Positions 17,685 through 25,458 of a DNA stretch of 53,236 nucleotides are shown piece after piece. The stretch spans positions 1 to 53,236 of the forward strand of contig DATMAG010000092.1 in NCBI GenBank assembly GCA_035560235.1, read 5' to 3'. Each line of letters opens with the position of its first letter. Positions within the stretch are counted from its first letter, which is position 1. This DNA comes from DASRDU01 sp035560235 (GTDB lineage Bacteria; Acidobacteriota; Blastocatellia; RBC074). The translations under genes and the position numbers were made by a program. Below the pieces are notes generated by a model. It saw only the letters and a list, made by a program, of their open reading frames with translations. It had not been told where the DNA came from and made no database searches.

Positions 17685-20600
17685 ATGCAAACCCGCAGCA
17701 AAACTCTGTCCGGATCATTCTTCAGCCTGTGGCTGGTGGCGCTGTTCGCTGCCATCGTGGTGGCGCAGACCGCGTCAACTGCCCGCATTTCAGGCACTGT
17801 TACTGATGCCACCGGAGCCGTCGTGGCCGGAGCCACGGTGAAACTGACCGACAAGGCGACCGGCATCACCAAAACCGAAACGGCCAATCAGGAGGGCCGT
17901 TACATCTTCCCGGCGGTCGAACCCGGACTTTATGAAATGTCGGTCTCGGCGCAGGGCTTTCGCACTTCGGTCATCAGCGGCATCAGAGCCGAAATCACCA
18001 AAGTCGCCACTGTTGATGTGGCCCTTGAAGTCGGCGGCGCAGCCGATCAGGTGACGATCACGGCGGGCGGCGAGGTGCAGTTGCAGCGCGATGATTCCTC
18101 AATCGGTAATGTCGTTGATTCAGACCGCATCAAACGCCTGCCGACGCCGAGCCGTCAGGCCGCAGACCTGCTCAGGCTGCAGCCGCTGACCGCGCCAACC
18201 GGCGAAGTGTCAGGCGCGCGCGCCGATCAAAGCACCTACACGCTCGATGGTCTTGACGTGACTGACCAGGTCGGTTTTCGCGGCGCATTCACAACTGTGG
18301 TTCCGACGCCGACCGAATCGGTCGAAGAGTTCCGCGTGACGGTCGCCAATCCCAATGCAGCTTTCGGCCGTTCAGCCGGTGCGCAGGTGACACTGGTCAC
18401 CAAACGCGGCACCAACACCTTTCACGGTTCGGTGTATGAATACCATCAGAACAAGGCGCTCAATGCCAACTCGTGGACCAACAACCGGCTCGGCATCAAA
18501 CGCCCGCCGCTGATTGATAATCGCTTCGGCTTCTCGGTGGGCGGCCCCGTCTGGAAAGACAAATTCTTCTTCTTCTTCAACTATGAAGGCCGTCGCCTGC
18601 CGGGCACGGTCCAGATTACGCGTGTGGTACCGACGCAGAGCTTTCGGAATGGTCAGCTCAAATTCACTGATGCTTCCGGCAACGTGGTGACGGTTGATCC
18701 GCTGACTTATGATCCGCGCAAACTTGGCGCTGATCCGAAGATTCTGGCTTATCTCAAAAAGCTGCCGCTGCCGAACAACTTTTCCGGCTTCGGTGACGGA
18801 CTGAATACCGGCGGCTTCACGACCAACCTGGCGTCGAAGCTGAAGGACGATTACGGGGTGCTGCGCCTTGATTACCGGATCAGCGACAAATGGTCGGTTG
18901 AAGCCAAGGGCGCGGGTTATCGTGACATCGCCACCGGCCAGGGCCAGGCTGATATCGTCAGTCTGAAAGCTCCTGACAGCATTCAGCAGCGCCCGAAAAA
19001 TCTGACCTTCGGACTGCTCGGTTCGCTGCGCTCGAATCTGGTCAATGAAGTGCGCATCGGTCATTCATTCGACAACTTCGTGCTTGATCGCGCCTCGCCG
19101 AGCGGCGCGCCTTCGGGCTTCAATGTCGCTGTCAACCTCGCGCCGACCGCTTCTGACGCCAATCCGGCGGCAGCGCTGCTTGATGAAGCCATTGACGTGG
19201 ACACGCAGCGCGCCCGCAAGCAGTCGCTCGGCGGAGGCACGTGGCAGTTCATTGACAACGCCACCTGGACCAAAGGCGCGCATACGATTCAGTTCGGCGG
19301 CAATATGCGTCGCATTTCGACCTTCCACTTCCGCGATGACAAGGTGATCGGATCGGTTTCTTCGCCGGTCGCGGCCATTGGCGCGGCGGGCAACGTGGTC
19401 ATTCCGGCCAGCGAACGCCCGGCCACCTGCGGCGGCGGAGTCACGACCAACTGCCTGCAGGCGGCTGATGTCTCGCGCTACAATCAGTTTTATGCGGCGA
19501 TGCTTGGCATTGTGGATAACGTCGGCTATCTGGCCGTGCGCGATGCCGACCTGAAACCAACGCCGATTGGCACGGGCCTCATCAACAATGCGGTGCTGCG
19601 GCACTGGGAATTTTACGGCGCTGATGTCTGGAAGCTGCGGTCGAATCTGACGGTCAGTTACGGATTGATGTATCAGTGGCACACGCCGCCGAAGGATGAA
19701 CTCGACCGGCAGACGCTGCTGGCTTACAAGGACACGGGCAAGCTGATTGACCCGCAGGATTATCTGCGGCAGAAAGCTGATGCGGCTCGCAACGGCGACA
19801 TTTTCAATCCTGACATTTCCTACATTCCCATCAAGCAGGCGCCGCAGGACGGCGTCTTCAGAGTCAATCGCGCCGATCTTTCACCGCGCGCGTCAGTGGC
19901 CTGGGAGCCTTCGTACAAAGGTCGCCTGCTCGGCAAGGTCTTTGGTGAACACAAGACCGTGCTGCGCGGTGGTTATTCGCTGATCTATGATCGCACCAAC
20001 ACGGTTTCAAGTGTCGTGGTGCCGATGCTCGGTGTCGGCTTCGCGCAGACGCTGACCATCAACGGGCCGAAGAACGCTGCGGGTCAGCCGTTCCGCGCTG
20101 GTGTTGACGGCAACATTCCGGTGCCGCAGAACACGGCTGTCACTCCGCCGGTTGTGCCGGGCAAACCCTTTGGCGAAACGCTCTCGTTCACCATGGATCC
20201 GGGCATTAAGGATCCGTACAACCACGCGGTCAACTTCACGATTCAGCGCGAACTGCCCGGACGCCTGCTGCTTGAAGTCGGTTATGTCGGTCGTTTTGCG
20301 CGCAAGCTCTATCAGAACGTCAATCTCAATTCAGCGCCGATTTATTTCAAGGACAAGGCTTCGGGCCAGACCTTCGCGCAGGCTTTTGATGCGGTTGCGG
20401 CGCAGCTTCGCAACGGCGTGGCGGCTTCAGCAGTCACGCCGCAGCCCTGGTTTCAGAATCAACTGAGCGCGGGCCTGGGGCCGAATGCGACGCAGACGCT
20501 GGCCGCGCTGCAAACAGCCAATTTCATCGGCGGCAACATCAACAGCCTCTGGAACACGTTCATTGATTTTGTTGCGCCGAAATCATTCAACAACCAGCAG

Positions 20601-21461
20601 TCACTTGATCTGTTCGTCCGCACCAGCCTGGGCCGGTCGAATTACAACGCGATGGTCGTCACGCTGCATCAGCGGCTCGCGCACGGGCTGACGTTCGATT
20701 TCAACTACACGCTCGGCAAATCGCTCGATCAGATTGGCGGCATTCAGAATTTCGTTTCGCAGCTTTCATCGAGCTTCGATGCGAATATTGATTACGGCCC
20801 GTCAGATTTTGATTTCCGGCACATCATCAACGCCAACGGTCTGTATGATCTGCCTTTCGGCAAAGGCCGCCGCTTCTCAACCGGCAACTGGCTCGACCAG
20901 GTAATCGGCGGCTGGCACATTTCCGGCATCTATCAGGCCTCAAGCGGGCTGCCGCTGACCGTCGTGCAGGGCACGCAGGTTTACGGCGCCGGCCTGGTCT
21001 TCGGCAATAACACAGGCGCGCTGCCAACCGGCAAACTCAGTTACGATAACAGCATCAGGAGCGGCGTGGCCGGATCGGGCGGTGTCGGCACGAGTGGCGA
21101 TCCGGCAAAGAAAGGAACGGGACTGAATCTGTTCTCTGACCCGCAAAGCGTGGTCAAGGCGTTTCGCTCAATCAACATCGCCACTGACGGGCGTCAGGGA
21201 CGCGGGCTGCTGCGCGGTCTGCCGCGCTGGCAGTTCGATCTCTCTGTCGGCAAAACGACGCAGATTTATGAACGACTCAAATTCAGCCTGACGTTCGATT
21301 TTCTGAACGTGTTCAATCACGTCAATTTTGCCGATCCATCGCTTGACCTGCGCAATCCGTCAACCTTCGGCGTCATCACCAGCCAGCTTGTGCAAACCGG
21401 CCTCGGTCAGTCCGGCCTGCGGCCACGGATGATTCAGATCGGCGGCAGAATCGAATTCTGA
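17685..21461 (+). CDS. TonB-dependent receptor, Oar-like, with N-terminal carboxypeptidase-regulatory domain
   Basis: A 1258-aa outer-membrane protein; ATG at 17685 has TGGAGG 8 bases upstream, so the longer frame from 17616 is not used. Signal peptide about residues 1-28. Residues ~30-115 form a carboxypeptidase-regulatory-like beta-sandwich (ARISGTVTDATGAVVAGATVKL ... GRYIFPAVEPGLYEMSV). A plug region follows (~120-235: TYTLDGLDVTDQ, ESVEEFRVTVANPNAAFGRSAG, VTLVTKRGTNTFHGSVYEY). The rest is the 22-strand barrel, ending PRMIQIGGRIEF with the C-terminal aromatic required for assembly. This SusC/Oar-like class is expanded in Acidobacteria. Substrate unknown; divergent pairing with the rpiR/D-aminoacylase operon suggests N-acyl-D-amino acids or muropeptides. 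Confidence 0.93.
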   Translation: MQTRSKTLSGSFFSLWLVALFAAIVVAQTASTARISGTVTDATGAVVAGATVKLTDKATGITKTETANQEGRYIFPAVEPGLYEMSVSAQGFRTSVISGIRAEITKVATVDVALEVGGAADQVTITAGGEVQLQRDDSSIGNVVDSDRIKRLPTPSRQAADLLRLQPLTAPTGEVSGARADQSTYTLDGLDVTDQVGFRGAFTTVVPTPTESVEEFRVTVANPNAAFGRSAGAQVTLVTKRGTNTFHGSVYEYHQNKALNANSWTNNRLGIKRPPLIDNRFGFSVGGPVWKDKFFFFFNYEGRRLPGTVQITRVVPTQSFRNGQLKFTDASGNVVTVDPLTYDPRKLGADPKILAYLKKLPLPNNFSGFGDGLNTGGFTTNLASKLKDDYGVLRLDYRISDKWSVEAKGAGYRDIATGQGQADIVSLKAPDSIQQRPKNLTFGLLGSLRSNLVNEVRIGHSFDNFVLDRASPSGAPSGFNVAVNLAPTASDANPAAALLDEAIDVDTQRARKQSLGGGTWQFIDNATWTKGAHTIQFGGNMRRISTFHFRDDKVIGSVSSPVAAIGAAGNVVIPASERPATCGGGVTTNCLQAADVSRYNQFYAAMLGIVDNVGYLAVRDADLKPTPIGTGLINNAVLRHWEFYGADVWKLRSNLTVSYGLMYQWHTPPKDELDRQTLLAYKDTGKLIDPQDYLRQKADAARNGDIFNPDISYIPIKQAPQDGVFRVNRADLSPRASVAWEPSYKGRLLGKVFGEHKTVLRGGYSLIYDRTNTVSSVVVPMLGVGFAQTLTINGPKNAAGQPFRAGVDGNIPVPQNTAVTPPVVPGKPFGETLSFTMDPGIKDPYNHAVNFTIQRELPGRLLLEVGYVGRFARKLYQNVNLNSAPIYFKDKASGQTFAQAFDAVAAQLRNGVAASAVTPQPWFQNQLSAGLGPNATQTLAALQTANFIGGNINSLWNTFIDFVAPKSFNNQQSLDLFVRTSLGRSNYNAMVVTLHQRLAHGLTFDFNYTLGKSLDQIGGIQNFVSQLSSSFDANIDYGPSDFDFRHIINANGLYDLPFGKGRRFSTGNWLDQVIGGWHISGIYQASSGLPLTVVQGTQVYGAGLVFGNNTGALPTGKLSYDNSIRSGVAGSGGVGTSGDPAKKGTGLNLFSDPQSVVKAFRSINIATDGRQGRGLLRGLPRWQFDLSVGKTTQIYERLKFSLTFDFLNVFNHVNFADPSLDLRNPSTFGVITSQLVQTGLGQSGLRPRMIQIGGRIEF

Positions 21462-21500
21462 TCCGCAATTTCAATCAACCAGGAGCAGTTCACCCAAAAA

Positions 21501-21543
21501 CAGCGAGCCGAAGCAGGAATTCAATTCCTGCTTCGGCTCGCTG
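21501..21543. terminator. Near-perfect 21-bp-stem palindrome after the TonB receptor
   Basis: CAGCGAGCCGAAGCAGGAATT (21501-21521) is followed after one base by its exact complement (21523-21543), 40 bases after the receptor stop. As RNA it would form a stem of about 18 bp with a short loop; TCATTCT follows. Most likely the terminator of the receptor gene, acting in both directions. Confidence 0.75.
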
Positions 21544-21590
21544 TCATTCTGGTCAGTTCGCTGACTAAACCGAAACACGCAACAGCATCA

Positions 21591-21731
21591 CAAGGGACAC
21601 CGGGGTCAATTGATTGTCTCTTTGGAGCGCAGGCAGCCTGCCTGCAGGGCTTGCGGAAAAAAGCCCCTGGTCTCTGGCAGGCAGGCTGCCTGCGCTCCAA
21701 AGAGACATTGAATTGACCCTGCAAGGGACAC
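21591..21731. repeat. 121-bp palindromic element flanked by 10-bp direct repeats
   Basis: The 43-base arms at 21603-21645 and 21677-21719 are reverse complements with two mismatches, and include CTTTGGAGCGCAGGCAGCC. The element (21601-21721) is bounded by identical 10-mers, CAAGGGACAC at 21591-21600 and 21722-21731, which look like a target-site duplication. No coding capacity. With the neighbouring repeat it fills the 362-base gap between the receptor and the DinB gene; nothing else was recognised there. Confidence 0.82.
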
Positions 21732-21785
21732 AGAGGAACACAGAGAAAACCAGAGTTGATGTATCCTCTGTGAACCTCCGTGTCC
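21725..21785. repeat. Degenerate GGACACAGAGG palindrome interrupted by the previous element
   Basis: GGACACAGAGGAACACAGAG (from 21726) pairs with CTCTGTGAACCTCCGTGTCC (21766-21785), with three mismatches in 20. Outside the left arm the complementarity seems to continue on the far side of the 121-bp element (GCATCACAAGGGACAC at 21585-21600 against TCACCACAGTGGACAC read from the other strand near 21780-21795), suggesting that this older palindrome was split by an insertion. Confidence 0.6.
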
Positions 21786-21823
21786 ACTGTGGTGAATTTC
21801 CTTTTCATTGTGCTGACGATTGC

Positions 21824-22381
21824 TCACTGCGGAAACCCGGAACCGGATTTGATCTCGCTGATCTGATCGGTGTGGCGGCGTTCGTGCAGCCCGACAAAGA
21901 GAAACCACTGATACAGATTCAGTTCACCAAAGAGCGGATGCGGCCATTTCATCAGGCTGAGATCGTACTGACCGAGTTTTTCAGCCGCTGCCACAGTGTT
22001 TTCACGCGCGGCCTGCAACCGCGTCAGCGCCGCTTCGCCCGTCATCGCTGACAACGGCTGCACACGTTCAGGCGCTGTGACCTTTTGCTTACGATCAAGC
22101 AGCGCCTGACTGTAAGGACTGATTGCATCATTCACGGATTCATTCGGTGTCGGGTCAGCAGGCGCGCCATTCTCAGCAGCCTTTTTGAGCATCATGCCGA
22201 ACAGCTTCTGATTGGCCTCCTCAACCAGCGCCAGGTGATGCAGCACGTCTGCGATTGACCACTGCCCGGCGGCAGGCTGGTAAGCGAACTGCGTTTCATT
22301 CAGTCCCGCGACTGCGGCAAGCAAACCCTGCCTGTCCTGATCAAGCGCATCAATGATGCCCTGCATCTTTTTCGTCAGCAT
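21824..22381 (-). CDS. DinB-superfamily protein
   Basis: A 185-aa soluble protein with the four-helix DinB/DUF664 fold. Metal-binding His are in WSIADVLHHLALVEEANQ (about residues 41-58) and LHERRHTDQI near the C-terminus (about 165-174), giving the usual three-His site. Family members include thiol transferases (bacillithiol/mycothiol dependent) and many proteins of unknown role. One of three DinB-type genes in this window (others at 27185 and 36192), which are not close in sequence to each other. Its stop lies next to the repeat cluster at 21.6-21.8 kb. Confidence 0.87.
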   Translation of the reverse strand: MLTKKMQGIIDALDQDRQGLLAAVAGLNETQFAYQPAAGQWSIADVLHHLALVEEANQKLFGMMLKKAAENGAPADPTPNESVNDAISPYSQALLDRKQKVTAPERVQPLSAMTGEAALTRLQAARENTVAAAEKLGQYDLSLMKWPHPLFGELNLYQWFLFVGLHERRHTDQISEIKSGSGFPQ

Positions 22382-22438
22382 TGTTCATTTGCTCCATGAT
22401 TTGTATTCGCCAGGCAGCTTGTCGAACATCCTGCCTGA

Positions 22439-23044
22439 TTATTTCACGCCTGACTTTGGGTCTCTGCCGAGAGCGATGCCGAGCCAGCCGCCGACAATGC
22501 CAGCCAGAAAGTAAATGAATCCGGCCAGCACGATCAGAAATTTCGGCGCCGCGCACCAGTAAGCAATCAGCGGCCAGCCTGTCCACACCGAGCCGGAAAG
22601 CTCCCTGAGCAGCGCGAAATTTTCAACTGCATCAAATCCTGCCGCGACAAACTGCGCCCAGGCCAGCAGCGTTCCGGCAATCACCGTCTGTGCGCCCAGC
22701 CAGCGCAGCCACTGCGTCGCCAGCACGCACGCGACGGCCAGACAACTCGAATAACAGAGCAGAAAAAGATAATCGAGCCGCAGATTGCTGAAAGCCGCTT
22801 CAATCAGTCCGGCCCGCTTCCAGGCTTCAATAATCCCTGCGGCAGTCGCCTGATTGCCTGCCAGTTCAAAAGCGATGATTCCCCTGACCTCGCTCGTCAG
22901 CACCGTCACCTTCGATTCAGCCGTCGCCAGCAGACGACCGCTCTGACTCATCTCGAACATCACGGCCAGCGTGACGAGCAGCAAGGTCACATAGAGCAGA
23001 CAGTACCTGCTTTCAGGGATGCGATTGAACGGAGGTCTGATCAT
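22439..23044 (-). CDS. Hypothetical integral membrane protein (about four TM segments)
   Basis: A 201-aa protein with hydrophobic segments near residues 15-32, 92-112, 120-140 and 165-190, and a loop containing AAGFDAVENFALLREL (about 130-145), an acidic D-x-x-E-N pattern that I have seen in uncharacterised bacterial membrane proteins but cannot assign. The N-terminus (RPPFNRIPESRY) is short and polar, and the large extracytoplasmic loop (about 33-85) is amphipathic. No enzyme motif recognised. It stands alone between a DinB gene and a PLB-like lipoprotein, all on the minus strand. Confidence 0.72.
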   Translation of the reverse strand: MIRPPFNRIPESRYCLLYVTLLLVTLAVMFEMSQSGRLLATAESKVTVLTSEVRGIIAFELAGNQATAAGIIEAWKRAGLIEAAFSNLRLDYLFLLCYSSCLAVACVLATQWLRWLGAQTVIAGTLLAWAQFVAAGFDAVENFALLRELSGSVWTGWPLIAYWCAAPKFLIVLAGFIYFLAGIVGGWLGIALGRDPKSGVK

Positions 23045-23190
23045 TTCCGTTACTGTCTCGGCGGTGGTGACAATGTCGTTCTGCGCGGGCGATTGTATGG
23101 CGAATCACTCTTCCAGGCTGGCATCGCTTCCTGATTTGCAATGCGCAGCCCTGTAATCTTCAGCATCATTTTTGTGACTGACATTTCAGC

Positions 23191-24627
23191 TTATTTCGTG
23201 CCGCTCGCAAACTGCGTCCATTCGCCGGTCTTCATATCGCGCAGCAGCCCGCGCATCCACTCGTATTCAGTGTGCTGCTTCAGAAATTCGTCTGCGATGA
23301 AATCCTTCGCGCACGGATGGCCATATGCCGCCCACATCTGCATCTTTTCGGCCATCGTCGCGTCCATCACCTTTGCCTGCACCGTTCCGCCGGGAAAGTA
23401 TTTCGGCCAGTCCCATTCGGGTACGCCGCGCGGCGATTTGTCCACGCACCCGCACAGCGAACGTTCGTTCGGGCCTTCCTTCTTCTCAAACGCGTCGTAG
23501 CTGTCGGCTTCAAATTTCTTTCCGGCTTCGGCGTCAATCCTGCCTTTGTATTCAGCGATCAGTTGTTCCCAGCGCGTGCGGCGGGCGTTGGGCGAACTGG
23601 CCCTGTCATTCACATTGAAAGTCGTCTCGGCTTTGATGAGCCTGTCATCCACCGGAAAGTTCGAGCCGACAAAGTAACCGTCCTTCGTGCGCCGGACGCT
23701 GTGTTCCTTCAGGCCCAGTTCAAACAGGGCGATCTCGCCGGTCTTGTTGTCGCCGATCAGCCAGTCGTTGGCGTAACCGCCGTTGTTGCCTTCAAGCATG
23801 ATTCGCACGTAATCATCAATCGAACTGCTGTACTGCATCGCCTTGCGCGCCCGCTCGAATTCAGGCTTGCCCTTCGGATCAAAGCCGTGAAACTGCGTGA
23901 TCGTCGTTTCAGTAATCACAATGCCGTCCGAATTGACGCCGAAATCATCCATGCTCGCAATCACGCCGGGCAGCCCGTCCATCAGCAGGCGATGCCCCTT
24001 TTCAGGCCTGATGTCGAACATGATGTTCCAGCGCGAACCGATGACGTAATCAGTCCAGGCGTTGTGACCGATGACGATGCGCTTGTCCTTTGTATAGCTG
24101 CCCGTCGCAATGAACGCGCTGCAATTGCCCGGCGAATGCACCGAAGCCGTTTTGCCCTGCTGTTCATCGAGCCAGGGAACGTAATACTGCGACAGCTCGA
24201 TGAAGCCGTTCATTGCCACAATGTCATAACGATCAGCATTGACGCCCTTTGATTTCAGGCCAGCCACAATGCCGTCAATTTCGCGCTGATATTCGGCATC
24301 CATCTTCGGCCAGAACATCTTTTCAGCGGCTTCACGGTAAAACGCCCAGTCGCGTTTGCTGTTGTGCTGCAGCACAGGCTTCATCACGCGCAGCAGGTCT
24401 TCGGTTTCCTTTGCAAGCAGGCTGCCGTGCTGAAAGCCGATCTGATCGGGCGAACCTTCGAGATGAACATAGATCCAGCCGTTCTTATCAAACCTTGAGC
24501 CGCCCTGTGATCTGCTGTCAGCAGCCGTTTCCGCTTTTGATCCTGGGACGGGCTGCACTCCACAGGCATTCAGAGTCGCCAGCAGTGTCAGCGCAGCAAT
24601 AACAGCAAAAAGCGATTTGCGGGCCAT
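23191..24627 (-). CDS. Phospholipase B-like / C45-type Ntn-hydrolase lipoprotein
   Basis: A 478-aa protein; the ATG at 24627 has AGGGGG upstream and starts a signal peptide with a lipobox (LATLNAC, Cys about residue 23), so it is probably a lipoprotein. GNCSAFIATGSYTKDKRI (Cys about residue 167) resembles the N-terminal-nucleophile Cys of the PLBD/C45 family, which is exposed by self-cleavage; GHNAWTDY, DGLPGVIASMDDFGVNSDGIVITETT and NGGYANDWLIGDNKTGEIA follow the family order. Expected activity is amide or ester hydrolysis (phospholipid, acyl-homoserine or peptide), not decided by sequence. The extended frame to 24831 has Arg-rich non-coding character and is rejected. Confidence 0.82.
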   Translation of the reverse strand: MARKSLFAVIAALTLLATLNACGVQPVPGSKAETAADSRSQGGSRFDKNGWIYVHLEGSPDQIGFQHGSLLAKETEDLLRVMKPVLQHNSKRDWAFYREAAEKMFWPKMDAEYQREIDGIVAGLKSKGVNADRYDIVAMNGFIELSQYYVPWLDEQQGKTASVHSPGNCSAFIATGSYTKDKRIVIGHNAWTDYVIGSRWNIMFDIRPEKGHRLLMDGLPGVIASMDDFGVNSDGIVITETTITQFHGFDPKGKPEFERARKAMQYSSSIDDYVRIMLEGNNGGYANDWLIGDNKTGEIALFELGLKEHSVRRTKDGYFVGSNFPVDDRLIKAETTFNVNDRASSPNARRTRWEQLIAEYKGRIDAEAGKKFEADSYDAFEKKEGPNERSLCGCVDKSPRGVPEWDWPKYFPGGTVQAKVMDATMAEKMQMWAAYGHPCAKDFIADEFLKQHTEYEWMRGLLRDMKTGEWTQFASGTK

Positions 24628-24671
24628 ATTTATCCCCCTTTGCAGGAAGTTAAGGATTTCTGTCAGGCGTC

Positions 24672-25313
24672 TTACCTGCCGGGTTCCATCACGCGAATGT
24701 TTCTGAACCGCGCCCGGCTGTTTTCGCCCCACGCGCCTTCGCCGCCGTGAACCTGCAGGCCGATGTAACCTTCGCGCGGATAGCGGTCGCGTGAATCCTT
24801 GAAATCGGTCATCTTCGCACCGTTGAGCCACGCCTGAACGTGCGCGGGCTGGCCTTCGACGCGGGCGCGCAGTTTGTTCCAGCCGTTTTTATTGAAGACC
24901 TGTTCCCAGTTCTTATTCTGCTGAATAAAGCCGCCTTCAGCCGGAGCGTAGAGGCTGCCGACAAAACCATCCCTGCGATAATCAATCGTGATCTGATAAC
25001 CCATCCCGTCATCGCGCGTGCGCAGAAAGAGGCCCGTATCAACCGGGAAATCAGCCTTGAATTCCAGTTCGATTTCAAAGTCTGAATACTTCTTTTCAGT
25101 GCCGAGCAGCCCGCCCTTATGATCCTTTTCCTGATTGGCCGTCAGCGCGCCGTTTTCGACTGTCCAGACGCCGCCATTGCCGCCGTGAACGGCCATCAGC
25201 CGCCACCCGGTCAGCGTTTTGCCGTCAAAGATTTTCTGCCATTCACTTTTTGCAAGACCTGGTAAAGCGGACAACAGCAGGATAAAAAGCAGGAAAATAA
25301 AGCTGCGTTTCAT
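24672..25313 (-). CDS. DUF1080 (3-keto-disaccharide hydrolase-like) secreted protein
   Basis: A 213-aa protein starting at 25313 with a signal peptide (MKRSFIFLLFILLLSALPGLAKS, about 1-22). The rest is one concanavalin-like DUF1080 domain: WQKIFDGKTLTGW, GGVWTVENGALTA, YSDFEIELEFKAD, TGLFLRTRDDGMGYQITIDYR, WNKLRARVEG, YIGLQVHGG, ARFRNIRVME. Members are common in Acidobacteria and Planctomycetes; the Pfam name 3-keto-disaccharide hydrolase comes from relatives that cleave 3-keto-glycosides made by Gfo/Idh-type oxidoreductases, a type also encoded here (10240). A GC-rich palindrome lies directly upstream. It may be cotranscribed with the D-aminoacylase at 25459. Confidence 0.9.
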   Translation of the reverse strand: MKRSFIFLLFILLLSALPGLAKSEWQKIFDGKTLTGWRLMAVHGGNGGVWTVENGALTANQEKDHKGGLLGTEKKYSDFEIELEFKADFPVDTGLFLRTRDDGMGYQITIDYRRDGFVGSLYAPAEGGFIQQNKNWEQVFNKNGWNKLRARVEGQPAHVQAWLNGAKMTDFKDSRDRYPREGYIGLQVHGGEGAWGENSRARFRNIRVMEPGR

Positions 25314-25337
25314 GGATTGTCTCCTGAGTGAATCCTG

Positions 25338-25443
25338 CCCGGGAGCGCGAGCGTCCCGCTCGCCAGACTCACCGAAAAAGGCCGGATGAATTTCAAGGCA
25401 TCCTTCGCCCAGGGCAGGCGGGCGGGACGCTCGCGCTCCCGGG
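25338..25443. repeat. 106-bp GC-rich palindromic element
   Basis: Arms 25338-25364 and 25417-25443 pair over 27 bp with a single G-U pair (the outer 22 are exact); the arm carries GGGAGCGCGAGCGTCCCGC. The 52-base centre has no motif. It occupies the gap between the second D-aminoacylase (stop at 25459) and the DUF1080 start (25313). As RNA it would hide the region just upstream of the DUF1080 ribosome site, so it may reduce expression. Confidence 0.78.
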
Positions 25444-25458
25444 AACAAAACTGCGAAC

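Noticed and set aside
23272..24252. 326-codon plus-strand frame opposite the PLB-like gene
   Set aside because: Shadow of the real minus-strand gene in this GC-rich sequence; no recognisable motif and no ribosome site.
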